Shown: positions 30,430 through 40,390 of the stretch, piece by piece
Position numbering within the stretch: position 1 is the stretch's first letter
How the letters are laid out: every line of letters starts with the position of its first letter
Assembly (NCBI RefSeq): GCF_019059575.1
Contig: NW_024881538.1
Span: forward strand, 434,001-498,000
Direction of reading: 5' to 3'
DNA length: 64,000 bases
Origin: Amphibalanus amphitrite
Lineage: Eukaryota; Arthropoda; Thecostraca; Balanomorpha; Balanidae
Position numbers and translations under genes: made by a program
The notes under the pieces: generated by a model
Told to the model about the DNA's origin: nothing
Seen by the model: only the letters and a program-made list of their open reading frames with translations
Databases searched by the model: none

Positions 30430-31094
30430 AAGTCAACCGTATGGAGAAGAGGAAGAAGTCGAAGAATAGAGCAGGTGTTCGAAATACTGGCAGCAGTGGA
30501 AATGAGCGTGCTGCAGGGGTCGATATGAAGAAAGAGGATGAGCTAAAGAAAGCTGTGTGAAGATGATGAAGCTTATGATGGTGGCTGATGACAGGAAAGT
30601 TGAAGAATTGAGCAGGTGTTCGAAATACTGACAGCAGTGGAAATGAACGTGCTGCAGGGGTCGACGTGAAGGAACTGATGAGAGGAAGCGGTCTTACGAA
30701 TACTGAAAAGGACATAGAAGAAGCTGTTGAAGATAAGATAAGGAAATGAAGCTGTCTCATGAACAAAGGATCAGACTAATACAGAAGACAGGCCGAAAAT
30801 GAAACTTGACAATTGTTTGCATCAGCATATCAATTCTTCTACGTTCTGCTGTACAACAAGTCCAAGTCACGGTCAGCTGCTGTATTGCAAAGGAGAGCTC
30901 GAACTTTCTAGAGTATTGAGGATAAAAGGACAGCAATATCAAAAGCAGAAGAGGAAGAACAGGCGGAATGCTCGTGTTGTACTGAATCAAAATCAAACAC
31001 GGTCGTCTTCACAACACAGCCAAGGCGATTATCATGTTGGTGAACGAGGAGAGGGTGCCAGGATGCTGCAAGACCAACTGCCAAACGATCCATT

Positions 31095-31975
31095 CAGATG
31101 GGCTGCTGCAGAGATCACCCACCTGGGCTGCTGCGACGGCTGTCACCTGGTCCGCCGAAAGGTCGCTACCTGAGCTGCCACGGAGGTCACCTGTGCTGCC
31201 ACGAAGGATGCATTGCCCTCGCGGGCTGCCTCGGAGGTCACTCACCTGAGCGGCCGCGGAAGTCGCCTACCTGAGCTGCCACGGAGGAAGCATTGGTCCC
31301 GCGTGCTGCCTCGGGGGGTCACTCACCTGATCGGCCGTGGAAGTCGCCTACCTGAGCTGCCACGGAGGAAGCATTGGTCCCGCGTGCTGCCTCGGGGGGT
31401 CACTCAACTGAGCTGCCGCGGAAGTCGCCTACCTGAGCTGCCACGGGGGATGCATTGCCATCGCGTGCTGCCTCGGGGGTCACTCACCTGAGCTGCCGCG
31501 GAAGTCGCCTACCTGAGCTACCACGGAGGCTGTCACCGGGTCTGCCACGAGGGTCACCTACCTGGGCTGCCACGGAAGTCGCCTACCTGAGCTACAACGG
31601 AGGCTGTCACGGGTCTGCCACGATGGTCACCCAACCGGGCTGCCACGGGGATGCATTGCCCTCGCGTGCTGCCTCGGGGGTCACCCACCTGAGCTGCCAT
31701 GGAGGTCGCTCACCTGAGCTGCCACGGAGCCTGCCACCCGGGCGGCCACGGAGGTCGCGGCAGGGCCGGCCATGGAGGTCGCCTACCCGGACTGCCACGG
31801 AGGTGTCGTCCACCTGGGCTGCCACGTAGGCTGCCCACGCGGGCCGCCGTGCAAGCTGCCCACCCGGGCTGCCATGGAGGCCGCCACCCGGGCCGCCATG
31901 AGGCTGCCATGGAGGCTGCCACCCGAACTGCTGTGGAGGCCGCCCACCTGGGCTGCCGCAGAGGTCTTCACCCTC
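31095..31975. repeat. Minisatellite in the internal region of the giant-LTR element
   Basis: Roughly 30-bp units around CACCTGAGCTGCCACGGAGG fill about 0.9 kb. Within it is a higher-order repeat of 80-81 bp (AGTCGCCTAC at 31261, 31342, 31423 and 31503). The 81-bp unit equals 27 codons, but the frame shifts later, so coding is doubtful. Confidence 0.85.
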
Positions 31976-32030
31976 CTAAGAAGCCGCTTACCGGACGACA
32001 ACCGACGACATCGGGCTAACCAAAGTGGTT

Positions 32031-32174
32031 GGTGCCCGTGACCCGGATCTGGTGAACGACAAACTGAGGTGGGGACGAGGAACAACAGGTGCGTGTGTGT
32101 ACTGTACTAGGTATACGATGTCATGCTGTGGGCGTTGCGGAAGTTCACATGATTGTGTAAATTTAGATGAGTAA
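32031..32174 (+). pseudogene. Cys-rich 47-codon tail, possible Gag zinc-knuckle remnant
   Basis: A frame ending TAA at 32172-32174 contains C-x2-C, then CCGRCGSSHDC (C-x2-C-x3-H-x-C), resembling but not matching a CCHC knuckle. It could be chance. Confidence 0.2.
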
Positions 32175-32233
32175 GGGGTGTGACTTTTTTGTATGAGTTG
32201 CGAGGACGCAACTAGGGTTGTTTGGACTGAAGA

Positions 32234-35200
32234 TGTAGCACGCTACATCTTGAACATTTAACGTAGTATCTTTTCGGCACGGCTCGGTACGGCAGTTCCC
32301 CCCCCCCCTCGCAGTCCGGTCACAGGCCTAGCCCTCCATTCACTCACCCATCGCTGCTACCGGGTGACGCACAGCTGAGCGGAGCGCTGCTGCTGCGCTC
32401 CCCTCCCCTCTCATTATTCACCCCCCCCCAGTCACCAGGCCCACCATCCCCCACACATCACTTTTCTCCATCTCCCGCAACGAGCACTGTCCGTGGGAAT
32501 AGCCGCAGTAGACACATCTGCGAGAAGACGATGCCGCCTACATCAGTACGAACCGTCGAGGCACAGCTGAGTCAACAAGCTACGTCAGGACCGCGGCCGG
32601 CGGCGGCGGCGAGCGAGCACGTTAAGGTACTCTGTCACTTGTCACGTACTCTGTCAGGTACCACAACAGCTGCACCGCGCTGAGTCACATGGTGGGAATG
32701 GCACAACCAGGAAGATCCTATGGCAAGCAAAAACGCAGTAGTTCCAGAGGTCTTCGCAATGGGCAACCGTTAAACTCTCATTACGACGCCCGCCTATGGA
32801 GACAGCTACCGCAGGATGAGCGATTCGAACCTCCTCAAATAACGCTGCATCAGCAAAAGATGTCAACAGATCATGGAGCAGTGTCAAGGATGGATGCCGG
32901 CTGGAGCACACAGCCTCCTTTGTCGGGCACAGCAACCCAGGGTGAGTGAACCTGGCAAAACAACCGGGTGACCGACCTCACAATGGCCTCATGAGGTAGT
33001 TCCAGAGATCTCCGCAGAGGAAGAAGGCGCTGACTTACGGCACGCCCGAGACGGTGGGCGGAGCAAGAGTGACGTCACAAGGGGCGTTGCCGGCAGACGA
33101 AACGGAAGGAAACAAAAGTTTGAATAAAATGAAATTGAAGAATTAAAATTAAAACTCGAAAATCACAAACCTTTCGGGGATTGTTTTATGCCAGCGATTA
33201 TTAAAATGATAAAGCACTCAACACGAAGACGATTCGACGGCCAAAAATTGCAGGCACAGAGGAGCAAGGTGACTAAACAGGACAGAGGGCGCCATCTTAC
33301 GGCCCCACCCACCAGAAGAAGGCAGAGGAAGATGACGTCGCAAGGGCGTGGCAGTCACCCCTCCCCCCAACTATAAAAGGGTGCGCCACCCAACCAGAGG
33401 CAGAATCACAGTCGAGCAGCCGAGAGTCACAGTCTGCAGCCGGAGCCGGAGACGCCATCTGGAGGCCGCCGTCAGTCCGGGGTCACCCGCGAGAAGCCTC
33501 TTCAGTTCGAGTGATCAGAACCGAGGACAGTAGCCGACGCTTGTGACCACACTGAGAAGCGGAAGCGCAGAGAAACTCCAGAATGTGAGTGTTGTTGAAA
33601 AGTCTGCTCAATCCCAATCCTTGACCCCCCCCCCTCTGCCCGGTTGCCGTGCCGTGACGACTGCCAAACATTTTCGGTTGCCATAAAATGCACTCTCAAT
33701 TGGAATTGGAAAACTTAAATTACTTTGAGCTTATTGGTCCAGACACCCTAGTAGCATATTAGGATCTGAATTTCGAAGTCATGTCAGAGTCGCCAGCAAA
33801 CCGTTATTGTCAGTTGGAGTTCACGATTAGGCCCAGAGCGAGAGGCTAAAATTTGAATAAGCAGCTCATGGTCACGAACGTTGAGATTGATGACTGGATG
33901 TGTGACAGCGTTGAAATGTCTTTGTCTTCGGTCAAGCTGGTTCGTTCGATTTATTATGGGCGATGGCCAGGTGCGTTTTGAGGTTGGAACGTTTGTGAAA
34001 TTAAGGGTTTAGATTCGTGCTGTACTCACTAAAAGTTGCATTGCGAAATCATTGGTAATATTGCTGTAGGAATTAATTGCGAAGTCGAAATCAATTATAG
34101 AACAGGTAAATACGGTTGAAAGGGAATGTAATGTTTTAAGGTGGCGACTGATTCATGCGATCGATCTATGAATATGGCTATGAGTTATGATTTCCGACAG
34201 ATACGAATGCTTGAGCTTACGGCGGAATTTCTTCTGTTACTTAGGTGCAGAGTTGCGAGCAGTGGTTTGAGGTTGACGGTTTGACACTTAGCGACTTTAG
34301 ATGGTCACTTTGCGTCATTGAAATTGCGAAATGTCGAGTAACAGGTAGATGTAGAATTGTTTGTGGTTAGAACTAATATGCGACTAATATAGGTGCCGAT
34401 CGTTGTGCTTTTGTAGAATAAATACTAGAAAGGACCACCTTTGTTGGGGAACGATTAAATGGGACAGGAATTTAATTTAAAAAAAACTTACGTTGAATGG
34501 AGCTGATGAGATGTCGAACAGGGAGATATTGCAGCGATATTTTACCAGATTCACACTCACTGACACATCCGGTGAATCCACCCGGCCAGAAGAGACAACA
34601 CGCACGAGCATTGCACCGCGAGTGATGACGCGCCCATCGCGGCGTGGCCTTGACTGACTGTCGACGCGACGCCAGCCGGCGGCCAGTATCGTCGCTCTCG
34701 ACGCGGGCGTTGAGCCGCCAGAGGGCGTAAAAAGCAGCCACAACAGGGGCAGTGGGTTAGCCGTAATTGGGGCGCGGGCGGTAGGTGAAGGTCATTGTAT
34801 ATAGGAGCATGGTTAGTTGTGGAAAGTTGCAACGGGGTAAGAACGTAAACAGTTAATGCATAATTTTAAATATGACATGCTATTTGATATTTAGGACTGC
34901 ACTTCGTTTGATGCGCATTGTTTACTGCTAATAGGATGATTTAAAATAGATTCCCTATGAAAGGCTAGGGACCCTATGACAATATTCTGGCACTCTATAA
35001 AGATAATTTGTTTAGGTAACTAGTAGCCCATCAGAAGCTATCGAACGAGTTTCAAGGAGTCATTTCCGTTTGAGCATTCAGCAATTCACTATGATACGGT
35101 GGATCACAACCAGACGACAGATCGGTGCGTACTAATTGGTTCTAGATTATCTGATGAAATCAAGAGCGGTTCAAGGTCTGCTAGGATTGTTTACGAGAAC

Positions 35201-36866
35201 TGATGATTAGGTTCACGCGTGCAGCAGCAATTAGGACTTGAGATTACGATTAGATGCGTTTCTGTTATTCGCGTTCTTGAGAGTTAGCGCCAATAATTAC
35301 TCCACCAATATTGGCACAGGGCATTGTGAGGCACAGACGGCTTGTTTGCCCGTCTCCTATGGCGTAGCGTTTACCAGCATGACCGTATGAGACACAGATG
35401 CACTTCTCTAAACCCACGTCCAGACCGGAATAATAAGAGGGACACGCCGTCACGTACGCAGGGCATATGCACGTTTTCCGCCAGTGGTACCGGCCACTGT
35501 TAATTTTCCCGCTTAGGTAACACTGGGTGAGAAGGCAGTGAGAGGTTTCTACGGCAGGGGGAAGGGGAAGATTGGCACAGTGTGCAGTGGAGAGTAAGTT
35601 ATGCCAAAGGCAAGAAGCCGAGGGTCAGGGGTGAGTCACCCAAAAGTGCGGATAAGGCGCGCCGTAGTGTCCCGAATAAGTCCTCATACTTATTTTGTAA
35701 AGGTACCTTAATCGGTACTGGACAGCCTCAGGGGAGGGAAGAATGTACTCCAGGACACGTAAGGCCTTGAAGAGTAAATCCCATGGTTTAAGGAGAGTTC
35801 CTGAGGAGAGTTCCAGGATATGAACGGTGGTCCCTGGGTCGTGAACGGGAATGTTACACGCGGACCGGAAGAGGGCATAGGTAATCTCTCCCGGTAGAGA
35901 GATAAGTCGGATATAAATCGTGTATGTGTGTACCATAAGTCTATCGGACGTGTAGTGAATCCCATAAATTAGTAGGGTGGATATTTGTGTATAATTATTC
36001 TGGACGGCCCTGCGATAAGTATCTTTGTCGCCGGTTAGCGGAGCATGCATATGGATTTCGGAAAGAGACATTTATCTCGCCGGGGAGACCATGGTTTGTA
36101 AGACGCCTAACACTATCGGAGGGAATTTCGGGGGCTACCAATTAAATTTGGGTGAATACATGAAATGTGAACGTAATGCGAGCAAGGATGTGAGAATGAT
36201 GACGCATGAATCTTAGAGTAAGGCCGATAGGAATTTGGTAGAATTCGGTTATGGCAGTCGAACAAATGATTCTCGAGGGCAACTAAACTAGCAACGCTAA
36301 TACGAACTAAGCGGGCAATTTTTGTAATGGGGAGGCCAGTGATATAGGAATGGGTGACTGGACGAATGATCACATTCAATTAATCAATGTAATTACCACC
36401 CATATGTTTGGCAGTGGTCATCGGGACTTCGAATGCCCTGTCCTTCACCTGCCCAACTGTGCTGCAAACCCAGCTGATCGGATCCCTCTATCCCTAATCC
36501 GAGCAGTGAAGAAGCATCTCGTGCATCATGGTCTATACAATGAACAGAATCATCAAGCCTCCAATTTAAAAAGCATCTTCCATCAGATGTATTTGTACGC
36601 AAGGTGGATACTTACATCTCTATCCGGTGGATCTCATCTATCTCAGGATCTCATCACTATCTGGATCTCTCACTAGATCTATCTCGGGATCTCTTCAACG
36701 ACTCTCAAGCTCCCCTGTTCTACCAGCTCTACTATCGAGTTCCTTCCAGCAGCGAATCTCTTTTCTGCTACACCGCCGAACAGCAGTGGACCGCGCTGTT
36801 TGATGAACCTCAAGATGCAGCTTTTTTTATTTCTGTACTTTTCCTCCCCTTCATTCCCTTGCTACA
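32234..36866 (+). repeat. Giant LTR, copy 2
   Basis: 4,633 bp, co-linear with copy 1 at an offset of 6,528-6,529 bp. It is followed directly by the ATGT target duplication and resumption of the Penelope-like left arm. Confidence 0.93.
33372..33409 (+). promoter_or_regulatory. Predicted LTR promoter (copy 2)
   Basis: TATAAAAG at 33372-33379 with the same flanks as copy 1. Transcription from here would read out through the rest of the LTR into the Penelope-like sequence. Confidence 0.55.
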
Positions 36867-36981
36867 ATGTACACTAACGCCGATGTACATCACACACATA
36901 ACAAAATAATATACACATACACATATTAATCGATTGAGTTGAAAAGGCTACACGCTCACAAGATACACATGATACAGGCGC

Positions 36982-38067
36982 TTACATGATTGGCCACGAC
37001 GAAAGATTTGAGTTTATGTGCGGGCGGTTTGCTTTTATAAGTAGGGATTCTGCGATTTTTCTGTCCGGGTGGTCTTTGGAGCGATAAAGGACGCGAACCT
37101 GAAGAGGAAGGGATGATTTGTTTAGCGGCGCGCCGGGGTGGTGCTCACGGAAGTGGTCTCCCATCGGGGTCCCTTCGGATGCGCTCAAGGCGTCTCGTAA
37201 ATGTTCGTTAAATCTTAGTCGAACAGGTCGTTTTGTCTCGCCAATATATGTGCCGTCGTCACCCTTTCCTTCACACAACTTACAATTTAGCCTGTAGACG
37301 ACGTTCTTCTGTGTACAATCACCTGAAAAATCTGATTTACACATGTTGCATCGTGGGCCTCCAGGGCAGATAGGTTTAGATAGTGATGATCTAACCAGTT
37401 TGTTTCGTAGCTTTTGGGGGTTCCTCCATGCTATCCTGACAGCTAAGCCAGATTTCCTAACTTTACTTTGAATTTTGCATAGCAGTTCTTCATCTATGTA
37501 CGGTAAACATAAGAAGCCATCTTCGCCCTTGTCTCGACTAACTTTACCCATCCTGGATCTGGACCCTTGCTGTTTGACCTCCCACAAGAGCCTTCTAAGA
37601 ACTTTCTCTGGGTACCCATTTTGAACCAACAATGTCCAAATCTTGTCTATACTCGCCCTCTCTTTAGCACTGCTCGAAGAGTTCCTGATCGCTCGCCGAA
37701 ACTGACTACGGACTATGTTTTGTTTAGTAGACTTCGGGTGGGCTGATTTATAGTGCAGGATGATCCCTGAGTTCGTAGGTTTTATGTAAAGTTCCGTTTC
37801 AATCTTCGTAACCTGGCCCTGGGTCACTACTGTCACTAAGGTATCTAGGAAGGCCACACCCGACTTTGTACCGGAATGCTCCATGGTAAAGCGGAGTGTC
37901 GGATGAAGCGAGTTTAAATGCGACAGAAAATCTACCAAAGCCTGCTCTCCATAGGTCCACACGCCTGCGAAATGGATCAGAAACCGTCCTTTTTGGTTCG
38001 GTACATTGACGATTACGCAGGCGTGTGGACCTATGGAGAGCAGGCTTTGGTAGATTTTCTGTCGCAT
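36982..38067 (-). pseudogene. Penelope-like RT end + GIY-YIG endonuclease, left arm
   Basis: 361-codon frame. The first 33 codons are an artefact of reading across the palindrome centre. From GVWTYGE it is genuine PLE sequence: the last part of the reverse transcriptase (AFLDTLVTV, about residues 35-85), a linker, a Cys cluster (C240-x2-C243...C251), then the GIY-YIG nuclease with VVYRLNCKLC (256-265), TYIGETKRPVRLRFNEHL (273-290), HFREHHPG, and a late Glu in AESLL (E340) that may be catalytic. The N-terminal RT is missing. It is essentially identical to the right-arm copy (one Leu/Val difference seen). Confidence 0.9.
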
Positions 38068-38116
38068 TTAAACTCGCTTCATCCGACACTCCGCTTTACC
38101 ATGGAGCATTCCGGTA

Positions 38117-39011
38117 GGGGAGAGTGGGGCAAAGCGGCCACCCGGGGCAAAGCGGCCACCCATCGTTTTAGCACTTCATAGCTGGCGTCAGTTTCAATTT
38201 ATGGTTTCCAATTATACTTCTCTTCACGGTCGTTCGAATGAGCCAGACCGGGCTTTCAGGCCCATCACCATTGTTCTGTGAAACACGGAAAAGCATTTCT
38301 TGCCAGGTTACCAACTATGTTTACAATTTTTAAATGTTATGCTATTTCATAACCATTTGGAATTTTTATAAGCGTTCTTGTCCATGCGTTGCATTGTTAT
38401 CGTACATGTATTCTACCAATTTTAATGTTTTTTACCCCACTAATAGCTAAGCTGGAATATTTTTGTCTCGGACGGTATGCGCGGGGCAAAGTGGCCGGGG
38501 CAAAGTGGCCACCCCCCAATTGGCCATAAGTTGTTTCCATCTGGGTAAAAAAATTATTTATATTCAAATGTGTCGTCATGCATTCATCTTGGCCACTTTT
38601 CAGTTGCATGAGTTACCAAATAATGCCATTAAATGTTTTTTCATGAAAATCCTTTCTTTGTTTACCTACAGGTGGGATGCTAACAAAGCAAACATCCATC
38701 CTTGCTTAAACCTTGTCACCATCAAATACCCTAGTCGTACATGAGGCAACTATTTTGTTTCTCATATCGGGACTTGAGAAGACGCCGGTGGCCGCTTTGC
38801 CCCAGGGTATGGGGCAAAGTGGCCAATATGCATAGGTTTAAAGTTTTGTCAATATCTTCCATATGTGAACGCCTTTGGAAATAAAACGCATTTGAAATGA
38901 AAGGCAACTTAATAGGGATCACATTGGTATAGAAAGAATCTTTCCAAGTTTAAAAATCAAGCGTTGGCACCGTGAGAAGCGTTAGGGTGGCCGCTTTGCC
39001 CCACTCTCCCC
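38117..39011. mobile_element. TA-flanked MITE in the Penelope-like right arm
   Basis: 895 bp between TA duplications (38115-38116, 39012-39013). The empty site is visible in the left arm as CCGGTACAAAG. The inverted ends GGGGAGAGTGGGGCAAAG and the following GCGGCCACC match at both sides. The core motif GGGGCAAAG(C/T)GGCC recurs inside near 38,135, 38,484, 38,499, 38,790 and 38,811. There is no transposase frame. The TA target suggests a Tc1/mariner-like driver. Confidence 0.9.
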
Positions 39012-39024
39012 TACAAAGTCGGGT

Positions 39025-39900
39025 GTGGCCTTCCTAGATACCTTAGTGACAGTAGTGACCCAGGGCCAGGTTACGAAGATTGAAACGGAACTTTACATAA
39101 AACCTACGAACTCAGGGATCATCCTGCACTATAAATCAGCCCACCCGAAGTCTACTAAACAAAACATAGTCCGTAGTCAGTTTCGGCGAGCGATCAGGAA
39201 CTCTTCGAGCAGTGCTAAAGAGAGGGCGAGTATAGACAAGATTTGGACAGTGTTGGTTCAAAATGGGTACCCAGAGAAAGTTCTTAGAAGGCTCTTGTGG
39301 GAGGTCAAACAGCAAGGGTCCAGATCCAGGATGGGTAAAGTTAGTCGAGACAAGGGCGAAGATGGCTTCTTATGTTTACCGTACATAGATGAAGAACTGC
39401 TATGCAAAATTCAAAGTAAAGTTAGGAAATCTGGCTTAGCTGTCAGGATAGCATGGAGGAACCCCCAAAAGCTACGAAACAAACTGGTTAGATCATCACT
39501 ATCTAAACCTATCTGCCCTGGAGGCCCACGATGCAACATGTGTAAATCAGATTTTTCAGGTGATTGTACACAGAAGAACGTCGTCTACAGGCTAAATTGT
39601 AAGTTGTGTGAAGGAAAGGGTGACGACGGCACATATATTGGCGAGACAAAACGACCTGTTCGACTAAGATTTAACGAACATTTACGAGACGCCTTGAGCG
39701 CATCCGAAGGGACCCCGATGGGAGACCACTTCCGTGAGCACCACCCCGGCGCGCCGCTAAACAAATCATCCCTTCCTCTTCAGGTTCGCGTCCTTTATCG
39801 CTCCAAAGACCACCCGGACAGAAAAATCGCAGAATCCCTACTTATAAAAGCAAACCGCCCGCACATAAACTCAAATCTTTCGTCGTGGCCAATCATGTAA
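39025..39900 (+). pseudogene. Penelope-like RT end + GIY-YIG endonuclease, right arm
   Basis: 291 codons downstream of the MITE. Before the MITE, 37,971-38,114 encodes the same protein's RYIDD motif, the YxDD polymerase active site, so this arm reaches slightly further 5' than the left one. Endonuclease motifs are as in the left arm and complete. The protein is broken by the 895-bp insertion and lacks the rest of the RT. Confidence 0.9.
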
Positions 39901-40220
39901 GCGCCTGTATCATGTGTATCTTGTGAGCGTGTAGCCTTTTCAACTCAATCGATTAATATGTGTATGTGTATATTATTTTGTTATGTGTGTGATGTACATC
40001 GGTGTTAGTGTACATACCTTCCATACGATGTGTGTTTGACAGCTACGTGTACAATTGTATATTATGTATGTTACGTACATCGGACACTATGTAGACAATC
40101 GGTCTATCAAATAGTTTGCCCTTATGAGTAGCGCCTTTCCTAAAATATCACGATCTTCGGTTTTTGAAAAATGGCAGACAGATTATTCACAGGATCGTCT
40201 TTTAACATTGTTATCACGTT

Positions 40221-40253
40221 GGTTTGATAAAGGCCAGTGGCCGAAAGCTCACC
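40221..40253 (+). ncRNA. Hammerhead-ribozyme-like motif, PLE right arm
   Basis: The layout fits a type I hammerhead: GGT (40221-40223, stem I), TTGATAA core plus one extra A, stem-loop GGCC AGT GGCC (40232-40242), GAA, a two-pair stem III AG/CT without loop, C at 40250 as the cleavage position, and ACC (40251-40253, stem I). The usual core is CTGATGA: positions 3 and 8 are changed C to T and G to A, so the 3-8 pair would still form. Hammerheads with tiny stem III are known in Penelope-like elements. Activity is uncertain because G8 is the general acid. Confidence 0.5.
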
Positions 40254-40390
40254 GTTTTTTAAAATATATTATTCGGCTTTTTACATTTTTGATGTCGAGG
40301 AAAAGGTCAACTTCTTTTATTTATCTAATTATATTCAATATGTTCCTCGCTCGAGCACTTAGTAATATTACCAATCGAGAACTCATTTCG

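Larger units (their letters stand above)
25702..36870 (+). mobile_element. Non-autonomous LTR retrotransposon with giant (4.6-kb) LTRs
   Basis: Element body 25706-36866 (11,161 bp) between 4-bp target duplications ATGT (25702-25705, 36867-36870). The uninterrupted target is preserved in the other PLE arm near 40,010-40,020. LTR 25706-30338, internal region 30339-32233, LTR 32234-36866. Termini are TGTAGCA...TGCTACA. A tRNA-Lys-type primer site follows the first LTR. No gag-pol, protease, RT or integrase can be read anywhere, so it must depend on a partner element. The architecture resembles LARDs described in plants. The 4-bp duplication and Lys primer suggest Ty3/gypsy machinery (inference). 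Confidence 0.9.
25368..40390. mobile_element. Composite insertion: inverted Penelope-like pair with nested elements
   Basis: The unit is bounded by a 14-bp direct repeat GAGAACTCATTTCG (25368-25381 and 40377-40390), taken as the target-site duplication. Left arm: 25381-25705 plus 36871-37969. Right arm: 38016-38116 plus 39014-40336, then about 40 bp unique to the right end. Each arm sums to 1,424 bp and they are near-identical inverted repeats around a 46-nt spacer (37970-38015). The left arm is split by the giant-LTR element and the right arm by a MITE. Removing both leaves about 2.9 kb. Inverted, 5'-truncated partner copies are known for Penelope elements. Confidence 0.9.

Noticed and set aside
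25706-36866. Simple segmental tandem duplication of 4.6 kb
   Set aside because: TG/CA ends, a 4-bp target duplication, an adjacent primer-binding site and the empty site in the other Penelope-like arm all point to an LTR element.
37799-38089. 96-codon frame across the Penelope-like palindrome centre, and the first 33 codons of the 36,982-38,067 frame
   Set aside because: They read through the inverted junction and are not part of the ancestral protein.
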